A DNA stretch of 64,000 bases from Stenotrophomonas maltophilia (lineage in GTDB: Bacteria > Pseudomonadota > Gammaproteobacteria > Xanthomonadales > Xanthomonadaceae): the NCBI RefSeq assembly GCF_023518235.1, contig NZ_CP090423.1, positions 3,923,001-3,987,000 on the forward strand, read 5' to 3'. Each line of letters opens with the position of its first letter. Position 1 is the first letter of the stretch. A program made the position numbers and the translations under genes. Under the pieces are notes generated by a model, which was given only the letters and a program-made list of their open reading frames with translations, did no database searches and was not told the DNA's origin. Below are positions 27,340 to 37,252 of the stretch, in pieces.

Positions 27340-27663
27340 ATGACCGCACGTTCCGCTCGTCGCCCTGCAACTGAACGCGTCAGCCAGCGCGTCGACCCAC
27401 GCCTGCTGCGCAGCGTTCAGCAGGTGGCCTTGGCCGGCGTGGCCCTGGTACTGGTCTGGCCGGCCGCGCGTGGCAGCAGCGACTGGCTCGGCTGGCTGCC
27501 GATGTGGCTGGTGGGCATGCCGCTGGTGGCGTGGTGGGCGCTGTTGCGCTTTCCATTGCCGCGCCCGGGGTGGCTGCGGCTGGCGCGGCGTACCGGTGGA
27601 CAGGCGCGTCGCCCTGGCCGTGGCGCGGCCCGTGTCCGCCGTGGCTCGACGGCCACGGCCTGA
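27340..27663 (+). CDS. Small hypothetical membrane protein
   Basis: A 107-residue protein with a basic N-terminus, two predicted membrane helices (VALAGVALVLVW and LPMWLVGMPLVAWWALL) and a very basic C-terminal tail (RRTGGQARRPGRG). ATG 27340 follows GGAGAAGG, a good ribosome site. No family recognised. It is divergent from the lipocalin and 69 bases before an S9 peptidase gene. Confidence 0.6.
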   Translation: MTARSARRPATERVSQRVDPRLLRSVQQVALAGVALVLVWPAARGSSDWLGWLPMWLVGMPLVAWWALLRFPLPRPGWLRLARRTGGQARRPGRGAARVRRGSTATA

Positions 27664-27732
27664 CCTTCGACACAGGGGATGCGGCGACGTTCCGTGCTAG
27701 CGTTCCACGGCTTATGACTGCCTGGAGCTGCA

Positions 27733-29829
27733 ATGTCACGACTCGCTTCCGCCTGCCTGCTGGCCGGCATGATGACCGCTGCCTCGGTGGGAACCGCCGT
27801 GGCCGCTGAAGACACCGATCGCTACGCCTGGCTGGAGGACGTCACCGGCGACAAGCCGCTGTCCTGGGTCAAGGAGCAGAACGCCAAGTCCGAGGCGCGC
27901 CTGGCGCAGACCCCGGCCTTCAAGCAGATGGAGACCAGCATCCGCGAAGTGCTCGACTCCGACGCCAAGATTCCCGGCGTGCAGAAGATCGGCGATTACT
28001 ACTACAACTTCTGGAAGGACCAGCAGCACGAGCGCGGCCTGTGGCGCCGCACCACGCTGGCCGAGTACCGCAAGGCCTCGCCGCAGTGGGAAACCGTGCT
28101 CGACCTGGACGCGCTGAACAAGGCCGAGGGTGAGAACTGGGTCTGGCACGGTGCCGACTGCCTGCGCCCGGACTACAGCCGCTGCCTGATCGCGCTGTCG
28201 CGCGGTGGTGCCGATGCCGACGTCACCCGCGAGTTCGATCTGGCCAACAAGACCTGGATCAAGGATGGCTTCTTCCGTCCGGAATCGAAGGGTGGCCTGA
28301 ACTGGATCGATCGCGACACGGTGTTCGTCTACACCGACTTCGGTGCCGGCTCGATGACCACCTCCGGCTACCCGCGCGTGGCCAAGCTGTGGAAGCGCGG
28401 CACGCCGCTGGCCTCGGCCAGCGTGGTCTATGAAGGCAAGCCGGAAGACATGTACATCGCGGCGATGCACGATGACACCCCGGGCTTCGAGCGCAACCTT
28501 GTCAGCCGTACCCTGGCCTTCTACAACAACGAGCTCTACCTGCGCGGCGACGATGGCACGCTGACCAAGATCGACGCGCCGAACTCGGCCGAGAAGGGCC
28601 TGCACAAGCAGTGGCTGACCCTGGAACTGCGTGATCCGTGGACCGTCGGCGGCAAGACCTACGCGTCCGGCTCGCTGCTGGCGACCAGGCTGGACGACTT
28701 CCTGGCCGGCAAGCGCGACTTCGAGGTGCTGTTCACGCCGACCGCGACCACCTCGCTGGCCAGCGCCACCTGGACCAGGAGCCACCTGGTGCTGAACGTG
28801 CTGGACGACGTCAAGAACCGCTTGTCGGTGCTGACCCCGGGCGCCAATGGCTGGCAGACCAGCCGCTTCGTTGGCGCGCCGGCCTTCGGCACGCTGGGCG
28901 TGGCGGCGGTGGACAGCAATGACAGCGACGCGGTGTGGCTGACCGCCACCGATTACCTGACCCCGACCACGCTGGCGCTGGCCGAGATCGGCCAGGCACC
29001 GGAAACGCTGAAGACCATGCCGGCCTTCTTCGATGCCAAGGGCAAGGTGATCGAGCAGCACTTCGCCACCAGCAAGGATGGCACCCGCGTGCCGTACTTC
29101 GTGGTGCACGACAAGGCGATGAAGCTCGATGGTTCCAACCCGACCCTGCTGTACGGCTACGGTGGCTTCGAGATCTCGCTGACCCCGAGCTATTCCGGTG
29201 GCATGGGCCGCGCCTGGCTGGACAAGGGCGGCGTGTACGTGGTCGCCAACATCCGCGGCGGTGGCGAGTATGGCCCGCGCTGGCACCAGGCGGCGCTGAA
29301 GCAGAACCGCCACAAGGCCTATGAAGACATGGCCGCGGTGGCACGCGATCTGGTCAAGCGCAAGATCACCACCGCCAAGCACCTGGGCGTGCAGGGCGGC
29401 AGCAACGGTGGCCTGCTGACTGGCAACATGCTCACCCAGTACCCGGAACTGTTCGGTGCGGTGGTGGTGCAGGTGCCGCTGCTGGACATGAAGCGCTACA
29501 GCCACCTGCTGGCCGGCGCCTCGTGGATGGCCGAGTACGGCAATCCGGACACCAGCGACTGGAACTTCATCAAGACCTTCTCGCCGTACCACCTGTTCGA
29601 TGCGAAGAAGAACTACCCGCCGGTGCTGTTCACCACCTCCACCCGCGATGACCGCGTGCACCCGGGCCATGCCCGCAAGATGGCGGCGAAGATGATCGAC
29701 GCCGGCAAGGACGTGACCTACTACGAGAACATCGAAGGCGGTCACGGCGGTGCAGCCAACAACGCGCAGGCCGCACACATGTCGGCGCTGGCCTACAGCT
29801 TCCTGTGGGAACGCCTCGGCGGTAAGTAA
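27733..29829 (+). CDS. Prolyl oligopeptidase family serine peptidase (S9A-like)
   Basis: A 698-residue exported peptidase. A signal peptide (to about 24, TAVAAED) is followed by a seven-bladed beta-propeller domain and a C-terminal alpha/beta-hydrolase domain. The catalytic triad is visible: Ser557 in GGSNGGLL, Asp639 or 640 in STRDDRVHPGH, and His671 in EGGHGG. It should cleave short peptides after proline or related residues in the periplasm. A second S9 gene lies 1.4 kb downstream. A bidirectional terminator follows. Confidence 0.93.
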   Translation: MSRLASACLLAGMMTAASVGTAVAAEDTDRYAWLEDVTGDKPLSWVKEQNAKSEARLAQTPAFKQMETSIREVLDSDAKIPGVQKIGDYYYNFWKDQQHERGLWRRTTLAEYRKASPQWETVLDLDALNKAEGENWVWHGADCLRPDYSRCLIALSRGGADADVTREFDLANKTWIKDGFFRPESKGGLNWIDRDTVFVYTDFGAGSMTTSGYPRVAKLWKRGTPLASASVVYEGKPEDMYIAAMHDDTPGFERNLVSRTLAFYNNELYLRGDDGTLTKIDAPNSAEKGLHKQWLTLELRDPWTVGGKTYASGSLLATRLDDFLAGKRDFEVLFTPTATTSLASATWTRSHLVLNVLDDVKNRLSVLTPGANGWQTSRFVGAPAFGTLGVAAVDSNDSDAVWLTATDYLTPTTLALAEIGQAPETLKTMPAFFDAKGKVIEQHFATSKDGTRVPYFVVHDKAMKLDGSNPTLLYGYGGFEISLTPSYSGGMGRAWLDKGGVYVVANIRGGGEYGPRWHQAALKQNRHKAYEDMAAVARDLVKRKITTAKHLGVQGGSNGGLLTGNMLTQYPELFGAVVVQVPLLDMKRYSHLLAGASWMAEYGNPDTSDWNFIKTFSPYHLFDAKKNYPPVLFTTSTRDDRVHPGHARKMAAKMIDAGKDVTYYENIEGGHGGAANNAQAAHMSALAYSFLWERLGGK

Positions 29830-29838
29830 GCAGAACGG

Positions 29839-29866
29839 AAAACGCCGCCCCAGGGCGGCGTTTTTC
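29839..29866. terminator. Bidirectional rho-independent terminator
   Basis: AACGCCGCC-CCAG-GGCGGCGTT (29841-29862) is a perfect stem with T runs at both ends in the respective directions. It serves the S9 peptidase gene (plus) and the aminotransferase gene (minus). Confidence 0.9.
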
Positions 29867-29876
29867 GTTGCCGGCG

Positions 29877-31061
29877 CTACCGGAAATGCTTCAACCCGCG
29901 CGCAATCCGCGCCACCGCCTCCTGCAACCGAGGCACTTCCTGCGTATACGCCAACCGCACATGCTGGTTCGCACGATGGAAGCCGAAATCCAGGCCCGGG
30001 GTGAACGCCACGTGCTCGGTTTCCAGGAAGTGCGCGCAGAATGCCTGCGCGTCGTCGGTGAAGGCGCTGACATCGGCGTAAAGATAGAACGCACCCTGCG
30101 GTTCCACCTCGATGCGGAATCCCAGCTCGCGCAACGCGGGCAGCAGGAAATCGCGGCGCTGCCGGAACGCTTCGCGGCGCTGTTCAAAGATCGCCATCGC
30201 TTCTTCGCTGAAACACGCCAGCGCCGCATGCTGGGCAATGCTCGATGCGCTGATGTACAGGTTCTGCGCCAGTTTCTCCAGGTCGGGCACGGCCGCCGGC
30301 GGTGCCACCAACCAACCCAGCCGCCAGCCGGTCATGCCGAAGTACTTGGAGAAGCTGTTCAGCACGAACGCGCTGTCATCCACCTGCAGCACGCTGGGCG
30401 CATCCAGGCCATAGGTCAGGCCGTGATAGATCTCGTCCACCACCAGGTGGCCGCCGCGCGCGTGCAGCGTCTGCGACAAGGTCGCCAGTTCGTCGGCCGA
30501 CAGCACGGTGCCGGTCGGGTTGGCCGGCGAGGCCACCAGCGCGCCCACGCTGTCGGCGTTCCAGTGCTGTTCGATCAGCGACGGAGTGAGTTGATAGGCC
30601 GTCTCCGGCCCGACCGGCACCAGCTGCGCGCCGCCTTCGACCAGGCGCAGGAAGTGGCGGTTGCAGGGGTAGCCGGGGTCGGCCAGCAGCCAGTGGCGGC
30701 CGGGATCGACCAGCAGGCTGCTGGCCAGCAGCAGCGCGCCGGAGCCGCCGGGGGTGACCAGGATGCGTTCGGGGTCGATGTCCAGCCCGTAGTGGCTGCG
30801 ATAGAAGCCGCTGATGGCCTGGCGCAGGGCCGGCAGCCCGCGTGCGGCGGTGTAGCGGGTATGGCCGGCGGCCAGTGCAGCCTGGCCGGCGCGCACGATG
30901 GGTTCGGCGGTGGTGAAGTCCGGTTCACCGATTTCCAGGTGGATCACATCGTGGCCGGCCTGTTCCAGCGCCTGCGCGCGGGCCAGCAGTGACATCACGT
31001 GGAACGGGGCGATTTCATGGCTGCGCCGGCTGTAGCCCGGCGTGTGGGGCAGGGTACTCAT
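29877..31061 (-). CDS. PLP-dependent class I/II aminotransferase
   Basis: A 394-residue fold-type I aminotransferase related to aspartate and aromatic aminotransferases. LEIGEPDF near the N-terminus, the SPANPTGTV cofactor segment, VDEIYHGL and the PLP lysine in NSFSKYFGMTGWRLGW (Lys239) are all present. Substrate cannot be told. The frame continues far upstream, but conserved sequence begins at MSTLPHTPGYS, so ATG 31061 is used. It is divergent from the second S9 peptidase across 144 bases that hold a palindromic repeat. Confidence 0.92.
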   Translation of the reverse strand: MSTLPHTPGYSRRSHEIAPFHVMSLLARAQALEQAGHDVIHLEIGEPDFTTAEPIVRAGQAALAAGHTRYTAARGLPALRQAISGFYRSHYGLDIDPERILVTPGGSGALLLASSLLVDPGRHWLLADPGYPCNRHFLRLVEGGAQLVPVGPETAYQLTPSLIEQHWNADSVGALVASPANPTGTVLSADELATLSQTLHARGGHLVVDEIYHGLTYGLDAPSVLQVDDSAFVLNSFSKYFGMTGWRLGWLVAPPAAVPDLEKLAQNLYISASSIAQHAALACFSEEAMAIFEQRREAFRQRRDFLLPALRELGFRIEVEPQGAFYLYADVSAFTDDAQAFCAHFLETEHVAFTPGLDFGFHRANQHVRLAYTQEVPRLQEAVARIARGLKHFR

Positions 31062-31127
31062 GCAGCCCATGGTACGCCGGTCGGCATGACCCATGACGAT
31101 CCGCAGGGTTGCCGCTTGGCCGCGATT

Positions 31128-31165
31128 GGGGTCAGATCCCTCTTCGGGAAAAGGGATCTGACCCC
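31128..31165. repeat. GGGGTCAGATCCC inverted repeat
   Basis: GGGGTCAGATCCC and GGGATCTGACCCC form a 13-bp perfect stem around 12 bases. It lies in the divergent region between the aminotransferase and the S9 peptidase and differs in sequence from the SMAG family. It may be a dispersed repeat or an operator. Confidence 0.7.
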
Positions 31166-31205
31166 GTCGAAGACCATTGCATTGATGCGCCTGGAGCCTT
31201 ATTTC

Positions 31206-33317
31206 ATGAAATCCCTCCTCTGCCTGTTGCTCGCGAGCCTGATGACCACGACCGCTACCGCCGCCACGCCGCCCGTTCCGCCGGATGCCGCCAAGCACCC
31301 GCATGTGGTCAAGGCGCCGTTCGGTGCGACCCGTAACGACGACTACTACTGGCTGCGCGACGACAAGCGCGAGAACAAGGACATGCTGGCCTACCTGCAG
31401 GCCGAGAATGCCTACGCCGACCAGCTGCTGGCGCCGCTCAAGCCGCTGGAGGACACGCTGTACAAGGAGATCGTCGGCCGCATCAAGCAGGACGATTCCA
31501 GCGTGCCGGCGCGTGAGCGCGGTTACTGGTACTACAGCCGCTTCGAGACCGGCCAGGACTACCCGATCCACGCGCGCCGCAAGGGCAGCATGGACGCGGC
31601 CGAAGAGATCCTGCTGGACGTCAACGCGATGGCCGCCGGCAAGGGCTATTTCAACGTCGGCTCGATGGAAGTCAGCCAGGACAACCAGCTGCTGGCCTGG
31701 GCCGATGATGACGTTGGCCGCCGCCAGTACACGATCCGCTTCAAGGACCTGCGCAGCGGTCAGGTGCTGCCCGATGTGATCACCGGCAGTTCCGGCGACC
31801 TGGTCTGGGCCGACGACAACCGCACCGTGCTGTACGTGGAAAACGACCCGGAAACGCTGCTGACCGTGCGCGTCAAGAAGCACGTGCTGGGCACCCCGGC
31901 CAGCGCTGACACCGTCGTCTACGAAGAGAAGGACGACAGCTTCTACATGGGCATCGGCCGCACCCGCGACGATCGCTTCATCACCATCGGCGTACACAGC
32001 ACGGTGTCTTCGGAAGAGCGCTATGCGCCGGCCAGCGACCCGACCACGTTCACCGTGCTGGCGCCGCGCCAGCGCGATGTGGAGTACGACGCCGACCACT
32101 ACGATGGCCGCTGGGTGATCCGTACCAACGACGGTGCGAAGAACTTCAAGCTGGTCACCGCACCGACCGACGCGACCTCGCGCGCGCAATGGAAGGACTG
32201 GATCGCGCACGACAATGCAGTGTTCATCGAAGGCTTCGAGCTGTTCGACAACTACACCGCCATCGCCGAACGTTCCGAAGGCCTGGAACGCATCCGCCTG
32301 CTGTTCAAGGACGGCCGCAGCGACTACGTGAAGGCCGATGAGCCGGCGTACTCGATGGGCCTGGGCGACAACACCGAGGCCGATACGCCGTGGCTGCGCT
32401 ACGTCTATACCTCGATGACCACCCCGACCACGGTGTTCGAACTGAATACCGCCACCGGCGAGCGCCGCCAGCTGAAGGTGCAGCCGGTGATCGGCTATGA
32501 CGCCAGCAAGTACGAAACCGACCGCGTCTGGATCACCGCGCGCGATGGCGTGAAGGTGCCGGTGTCGCTGGTCTACCGCAAGGGCTACCAGAAGGATGGC
32601 AAGGGCGCGCTGTTCCAGTACGCCTATGGCAGCTACGGCATGTCGATGGACCCGTATTTCAACCAGACTGCGGTGAGCCTGCTCGACCGCGGCGTGGTGT
32701 ATGCCATCGCGCATATCCGCGGTGGCCAGGAAATGGGCCGTGACTGGTACGAGAACGGCAAGCTGCTGCACAAGCAGAACACCTTCAACGACTTCATCGA
32801 CGTCACCCGTGGCCTGGTGGCGCAGGGCTGGGCGGCGAAGGACCGCGTCGCTGCGTCCGGCGGCAGCGCCGGTGGCCTGTTGATGGGCGCGGTGGCCAAC
32901 CAGGCGCCGCAGGATTACCGGGTGATGGTGGCGCAGGTACCGTTCGTCGATGTGGTCACTACCATGCTCGACCCCACCATTCCGCTGACCACCAACGAGT
33001 ACGACGAGTGGGGCAACCCGGAACAGAAGCCGTACTACGACTACATGCTGTCCTACTCGCCCTACGACAACGTAAAGAAGCAGGCCTACCCGGCACTGTT
33101 CGTGGGCACCGGCCTGTGGGATTCGCAGGTGCAGTACTGGGAGCCGGCCAAGTGGGTGGCCAAGCTGCGTGACGACAACACCGGCCATTACCCGATCCTG
33201 TTCCGCACCAACATGGAAGCCGGTCACGGCGGCAAGTCCGGGCGCTTCCAGCGCTACCGCGAGTTGTCCGAGTCGTATGCGTTCGTGCTGCAGCAGCTGG
33301 GCATCGCCCAGCCGTGA
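31206..33317 (+). CDS. Oligopeptidase B-like S9 peptidase, exported
   Basis: A 703-residue serine peptidase. The signal peptide (MKSLLCLLLASLMTTTATA) is followed by HVVKAPFGATRNDDYYWLRDD, a typical oligopeptidase B opening, then a propeller and a hydrolase domain. The nucleophile is Ser554 in GGSAGG; the Asp lies in GLWDSQVQYW and the His in EAGHGGKSGRF. Oligopeptidase B cleaves after Arg or Lys in short peptides. ATG 31206 fits the signal peptide; the long frame upstream does not. Unlike cytoplasmic PtrB it is exported. Confidence 0.93.
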   Translation: MKSLLCLLLASLMTTTATAATPPVPPDAAKHPHVVKAPFGATRNDDYYWLRDDKRENKDMLAYLQAENAYADQLLAPLKPLEDTLYKEIVGRIKQDDSSVPARERGYWYYSRFETGQDYPIHARRKGSMDAAEEILLDVNAMAAGKGYFNVGSMEVSQDNQLLAWADDDVGRRQYTIRFKDLRSGQVLPDVITGSSGDLVWADDNRTVLYVENDPETLLTVRVKKHVLGTPASADTVVYEEKDDSFYMGIGRTRDDRFITIGVHSTVSSEERYAPASDPTTFTVLAPRQRDVEYDADHYDGRWVIRTNDGAKNFKLVTAPTDATSRAQWKDWIAHDNAVFIEGFELFDNYTAIAERSEGLERIRLLFKDGRSDYVKADEPAYSMGLGDNTEADTPWLRYVYTSMTTPTTVFELNTATGERRQLKVQPVIGYDASKYETDRVWITARDGVKVPVSLVYRKGYQKDGKGALFQYAYGSYGMSMDPYFNQTAVSLLDRGVVYAIAHIRGGQEMGRDWYENGKLLHKQNTFNDFIDVTRGLVAQGWAAKDRVAASGGSAGGLLMGAVANQAPQDYRVMVAQVPFVDVVTTMLDPTIPLTTNEYDEWGNPEQKPYYDYMLSYSPYDNVKKQAYPALFVGTGLWDSQVQYWEPAKWVAKLRDDNTGHYPILFRTNMEAGHGGKSGRFQRYRELSESYAFVLQQLGIAQP

Positions 33318-33371
33318 TGGCGACAGGGTGCCGGGCACTGCCTGGCACCCTGAACCGGTATCCTTGCGGCC

Positions 33372-33794
33372 ATGAGCCCACCTGATCCCGTCACCCGCGA
33401 TGCCGCCACGCCGCCGCGCGTGGTGCGTTTCCGCTGGGCCTGGTGGCTGCTGGCCTACGTCAGCCTGGGCACCGGCATCGTCGGCATCTTCGTGCCGGGC
33501 CTTCCCACCACCGTATTCATCCTTATCTCGGCCTGGGCCGCCTCGCGTGGTTCCGAACGACTGCACAACTGGCTGCTGCAGCATCCGCGCTTCGGCCCGG
33601 CCATCGCCAACTGGCAGGCGCATGGCGCGGTCAGCCGCTACGGCAAGTGGATGGCCACGATCACCATGGCCGTGTGCGCCGGCATCATGCTGTGGTGCGT
33701 GCCGATTGCCTGGGTGAAGTGGTTCTCGATCAGCAGCATGACGGTGGTGGCGATCTGGCTGTGGACCCGGCCGCTGCCGCCGCCGGAGCGGTAG
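33372..33794 (+). CDS. YbaN family (DUF454) inner-membrane protein
   Basis: A 140-residue protein with three or four membrane helices. GIVGIFVPGLPTTVFILISAW and ERLHNWLLQHPRFGP are the diagnostic DUF454 sequences. Function unknown in the family. The stop codon TAG at 33792-33794 is part of the GTAG end of a SMAG repeat. Confidence 0.9.
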   Translation: MSPPDPVTRDAATPPRVVRFRWAWWLLAYVSLGTGIVGIFVPGLPTTVFILISAWAASRGSERLHNWLLQHPRFGPAIANWQAHGAVSRYGKWMATITMAVCAGIMLWCVPIAWVKWFSISSMTVVAIWLWTRPLPPPER

Positions 33795-33815
33795 TGCCGG
33801 CCGCTGGCTGGCAAC
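33790..33815. repeat. Single SMAG repeat
   Basis: GGTAGTGCCGGCC...GGCTGGCAAC, one stem-loop unit that overlaps the stop codon of ybaN. It precedes the lptM-dapF operon. Confidence 0.8.
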
Positions 33816-33851
33816 CCGATCCCCTGCACCAACCGCTCAGCCACCAATGGC

Positions 33852-33857
33852 TATACT
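33852..33857 (+). promoter_or_regulatory. -10 element directly before lptM
   Basis: TATACT ends six bases before ATG 33864, which would make the lptM-dapF operon mRNA leaderless or nearly so. No strong -35 is seen. Confidence 0.45.
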
Positions 33858-33863
33858 CGGGGC

Positions 33864-34127
33864 ATGAAGATCCCCCATCGAAATGTCCTCCTGATTCCGC
33901 TGGCAGCGGCCTCGCTGCTGTTCCTTGCCGCCTGCGGCAACAAGGGTCCGCTGGTACTGCCGCAGAAGCCGGTGCCGGTGGAAGAAGCCGTTGAACCGGC
34001 GGCCGAGCCCGCCACCGAGGCGCCCCCGGCGCAGACCGAAGGCACCAGCACCCCGGCTACGACCGCGGAGCCGGCACCGCAACCGACGCCGGCGCCGGCG
34101 AAGAAGGCGGGCGGCGGGAATGAGTAA
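33864..34127 (+). CDS. lptM: LPS translocon maturation lipoprotein LptM (YifL-like)
   Basis: An 87-residue lipoprotein. The lipobox LAAC places lipidated Cys24, followed by [10 protein letters not shown], the short conserved core of LptM. In E. coli LptM helps oxidative maturation of LptD in the outer membrane. The rest is a low-complexity Pro/Ala/Glu tail, longer than in E. coli. Its place just before dapF (8-base overlap) is conserved across gammaproteobacteria. Confidence 0.88.
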   Translation: MKIPHRNVLLIPLAAASLLFLAACGNKGPLVLPQKPVPVEEAVEPAAEPATEAPPAQTEGTSTPATTAEPAPQPTPAPAKKAGGGNE

Positions 34128-34971
34128 GAGCGGTTCCACGGCCCTGCGCTTCAGCAAGATGCACGGCGCAGGCAATGATTTCGTAGTGATCGACCTGCGC
34201 GACGGCACCCCGCCGCCGACGCCGGAACTGGCCGCGCGCCTGGCCGACCGCCATACCGGTGTGGGCTGCGACCAGATCCTGACCATTGAAGCGCCGCGCG
34301 CGGAGGGCTCGGTCGCCTCCTACCGCATCTGGAATGCCGATGGCTCCAATTCCGAACAGTGCGGCAACGGCGCGCGCTGCATCGCCGCCTGGCTGGTGCG
34401 CGAGGGCAGTGCACAGGGCGATGCCTTCGTCATCGACAGTCCGCTGGCCAGCCATGAAGTGAAGGTGCTGGGCGGGGGGCAGTTCGCGGTGACCATGGGT
34501 GTGCCCGCGTTCGAGCCGGCCAATGTGCCGTTGATGGGCTTCGCCCATGCGCGCGAGGAATACCTGCTGCCGCTGCAGGGCGAGAGCGTGCGCTTCGCCG
34601 CGGTGTCGATGGGCAACCCGCATGCGGTGATCGAGGTGGGCCTGATCGACGCTGCACCGGTCGAGCGCGTCGGAGCGCTGCTGCAGCAGCATGCGTCGTT
34701 CCCGCGCTCGGTGAATGTGGGCTTTGCCCAGGTGATGGGCCCGGAACATGCGCGCCTGCGCGTGTTCGAGCGCGGTGTCGGCGAAACTCTGGCCTGTGGC
34801 AGTGGCGCCTGCGCCGCTGCGGTGACCCTGATGCAGCGCGGCCGCTTGCAGCGCGATGCACGCATCAGCCTGCCCGGTGGCGACCTGCGCATCCAGTGGC
34901 CGGGCGATGGGCAGCCGGTGGTGATGGCCGGCCCGACCGCATTCGTCTTCGAAGGGGAGTGGATCGCATGA
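34120..34971 (+). CDS. dapF: Diaminopimelate epimerase
   Basis: It interconverts LL- and meso-diaminopimelate for peptidoglycan and lysine. The 283-residue protein has both catalytic cysteines, in CGNGARC and in [11 protein letters not shown], and opens with [16 protein letters not shown] 34120 overlaps the end of lptM by 8 bases; the longer frame upstream is antisense-like low-complexity sequence. DUF484 follows with an ATGA overlap. Confidence 0.97.
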   Translation: MSKSGSTALRFSKMHGAGNDFVVIDLRDGTPPPTPELAARLADRHTGVGCDQILTIEAPRAEGSVASYRIWNADGSNSEQCGNGARCIAAWLVREGSAQGDAFVIDSPLASHEVKVLGGGQFAVTMGVPAFEPANVPLMGFAHAREEYLLPLQGESVRFAAVSMGNPHAVIEVGLIDAAPVERVGALLQQHASFPRSVNVGFAQVMGPEHARLRVFERGVGETLACGSGACAAAVTLMQRGRLQRDARISLPGGDLRIQWPGDGQPVVMAGPTAFVFEGEWIA

Positions 34972-35642
34972 CCGAAACCGTCGACAAGCTCGGTGCCCAC
35001 GAAGTCGCTGCCTGGTTGCGGCGTCATCCGGGGTTCCTCAAGCAGTTCCCGGACCTCGCATTGACCCTGGTGGTGCCACGCGATGACGGCCCGACCGCGT
35101 CGCTGGCCAGCTACCAGCTGGAAGTGCTGCGCGAGAAGAACCGCGAGCTGGCACGACGGTTGGCCGACCTGGGCGCGACCGCCCAGGTCAACGAGCGGCT
35201 GGCGGTGCGCACGCATCAGCTGACCCTGGCGCTGATGAAGCAGGACAACGCCGCCGACACCCTGCGCGCGATGGCCGCCTCGCTGCAGGAAGACTTCGCC
35301 GGTGACCTGGTGCGGCTGGTGGTGCACGCGCCGGTGGCCGGGCTGGAACAGGCCGATTGGCTGCAGGTGATTGCCGCCGATGATCCGCAGCTGGCGCCTT
35401 TCCGCGATTGCCTGAAGGACGGTGAGCCGATCTGCGGCCGCCTGCAGGCGGAAAAGAACACGGTGCTGTACGGCGTGCGCAGCGAGGAAGTGCAGACCAC
35501 CGCACTGCTGCCGCTGCCGGGCGTCGGCCTGATCGCGGTCGGCAGCCACGACCCGAACCGCTTCTATCCGGGCATGGGCACCTTGTTCCTGCGCATGATG
35601 GGCGACTCCCTGGCCACTGGCCTGAAGCGCTTCGCGGGCTGA
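34968..35642 (+). CDS. DUF484 family protein
   Basis: A 224-residue protein with an N-terminal helix-coil ([21 protein letters not shown], then a coiled coil [11 protein letters not shown]) and a GAF-like C-terminal domain. The dapF-DUF484-xerC order is conserved in gammaproteobacteria, where the protein has no defined role. It is co-translated with dapF. Confidence 0.9.
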   Translation: MTETVDKLGAHEVAAWLRRHPGFLKQFPDLALTLVVPRDDGPTASLASYQLEVLREKNRELARRLADLGATAQVNERLAVRTHQLTLALMKQDNAADTLRAMAASLQEDFAGDLVRLVVHAPVAGLEQADWLQVIAADDPQLAPFRDCLKDGEPICGRLQAEKNTVLYGVRSEEVQTTALLPLPGVGLIAVGSHDPNRFYPGMGTLFLRMMGDSLATGLKRFAG

Positions 35643-35658
35643 GCAGGACCCGACGGCG

Positions 35659-36555
35659 ATGAGCGCGGTACAGGCCTTCCTGCAGCACCTGCAGGTGGAA
35701 CGGCGGATGTCGGCACATACGCTCGACGCCTACCGCCGCGACCTGGAGGCGCTGTCGCTGTGGGCCGAGCCGCGTGGCGTGGCGGTGGAGGCACTGGACG
35801 CCGACGCGTTGCGCCAGTTCGTGGCCGATGAGCACCGGCGCGGTCTGTCGGCCAAGAGCCTTCAACGCCGTTTGTCGGCCTGCCGAAGCTTCTATGCGTG
35901 GCTGCTCAAGCATGGCCGCATCGAAGTGAGTCCGGCCGCGACGCTGAAGGCACCGCGCGCACCGCGCCGTTTGCCGCAGGTGCTCGATGCCGACGAAGCC
36001 GTGCAGCTGGTCGAGCTGGAACCGGAAGGTGAGCTCGGCCGCCGTGACCGCGCGCTGCTGGAACTGTTCTATTCCTCCGGCCTGCGTCTGAGCGAAGTCT
36101 GCGCGCTGACCTGGCGCGACCTGGATTTCGCCGGTGGCCTGGTCAACGTGATGGGCAAGGGCAACCGCCAGCGCCGCGTACCGTTCGGGCGGCCGGCGCG
36201 CGAGGCGCTGCAGGCGTGGCGTGCGGAAAGTGGCGGTGGCCCGGCCTCGCCGGTGTTCCCCGGCCGCAACGGGCCGATCAGCCAGCGCGCGGTGCAGATC
36301 CGCATCCGCCAACTGGCGCAGCGCCAGGGCCTGTTCAAGCACGTGCACCCGCACATGCTGCGGCACAGTTTTGCCAGCCATATCCTGGAATCGTCCGGTG
36401 ATCTGCGCGGCGTGCAGGAGCTGCTCGGCCACGCCGACATCGCCACCACCCAGATCTATACCCATCTCGATTTCCAGCACCTGGCCAAGGTCTACGACGC
36501 CGCGCACCCGCGCGCCAAGCGCCGCAAAAGCAACGAGGGCAGCGGAGAAAGCTGA
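35659..36555 (+). CDS. xerC: Tyrosine recombinase XerC
   Basis: With XerD it resolves chromosome dimers at dif. The 298-residue protein has the N-terminal SAM-like domain ([13 protein letters not shown] type) and the catalytic set Arg143 (SGLRLSE), His232-x-x-Arg235 (HMLRHSF), His258 (LLGHADI) and nucleophile Tyr267 (QIYTHLD). It starts 16 bases after DUF484. I tell it from XerD by context, after dapF and before hslVU. Confidence 0.95.
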   Translation: MSAVQAFLQHLQVERRMSAHTLDAYRRDLEALSLWAEPRGVAVEALDADALRQFVADEHRRGLSAKSLQRRLSACRSFYAWLLKHGRIEVSPAATLKAPRAPRRLPQVLDADEAVQLVELEPEGELGRRDRALLELFYSSGLRLSEVCALTWRDLDFAGGLVNVMGKGNRQRRVPFGRPAREALQAWRAESGGGPASPVFPGRNGPISQRAVQIRIRQLAQRQGLFKHVHPHMLRHSFASHILESSGDLRGVQELLGHADIATTQIYTHLDFQHLAKVYDAAHPRAKRRKSNEGSGES

Positions 36556-36640
36556 ACGTTGCCCCTGCGGCAGCCGGTCGCAGGTGGCTTGAAGGGCGCA
36601 GGGCAGTCCCCACCTCTGGTTCTGTCACCCCGGAGGCATC

Positions 36641-37192
36641 ATGGACCCCAGTCAGAACCCCAACGTTTTCCACGCCACCACCATCGTCTGCGTCCGTCGC
36701 GGCGAGCACGTGGCCATTGCCGGCGACGGCCAGGTCACGCTGGGCCACACCGTGATGAAGGGCAATGCGCGCAAGGTGCGCCGCCTTGGCCGTGACGGCC
36801 AGGTGCTGGCCGGCTTTGCCGGCGCCGCCGCCGATGCCTTCACCCTGTTCGAGCTGTTCGAGGCCAAGCTGGAAAAGCACGGCCAGCTGCAGCGTGCCGC
36901 AGTCGAACTGGCCAAGGATTGGCGCACCGAGCGCCGCCTGGGCAAGCTCGAAGCCCTGCTGGCGGTAGCCGACAAGGAAACCTCGCTGATCATCAGCGGC
37001 ACCGGCGATGTGATCGAGCCGGAGGACGGCATCATCGCCATCGGTTCCGGTGGTTCGTATGCCCTGTCGGCCGCCCGCGCGCTGATGGCGCACACCGAAC
37101 TGGATGCACGCACCATCGCCAGCGAAGCGATCGGCATCGCCGGCGACATCTGCATATACACCAACCGCAACGTGGTGGTCGAGGAGCTGTAA
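36641..37192 (+). CDS. hslV: ATP-dependent protease subunit HslV
   Basis: The peptidase of the HslUV (ClpQY) protease. In this 183-residue precursor the catalytic threonine is Thr13, exposed after removal of the leader ending [12 protein letters not shown] and the [12 protein letters not shown] segments are typical. A GGAGGCATC ribosome site precedes ATG 36641. It is followed by hslU after a 60-base gap with a SMAG unit. Confidence 0.97.
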   Translation: MDPSQNPNVFHATTIVCVRRGEHVAIAGDGQVTLGHTVMKGNARKVRRLGRDGQVLAGFAGAAADAFTLFELFEAKLEKHGQLQRAAVELAKDWRTERRLGKLEALLAVADKETSLIISGTGDVIEPEDGIIAIGSGGSYALSAARALMAHTELDARTIASEAIGIAGDICIYTNRNVVVEEL

Positions 37193-37204
37193 CGCCTCCC
37201 GATC

Positions 37205-37228
37205 CGCTGGGCATGGCCCGGCGCTACC
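37205..37228. repeat. Single SMAG repeat between hslV and hslU
   Basis: CGCTGGGCATGGCCCGGCGC ending in TACC. A stem-loop inside the hslVU operon could change the ratio of the two subunits. Confidence 0.75.
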
Positions 37229-37252
37229 GACAACGAATCCGTGAGCACATCC

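Noticed and set aside
31062..33623. The upstream part of a 1248-residue minus-strand frame that ends in the aminotransferase
   Set aside because: It is the antisense of the oligopeptidase gene; conserved aminotransferase sequence begins only at 31061.
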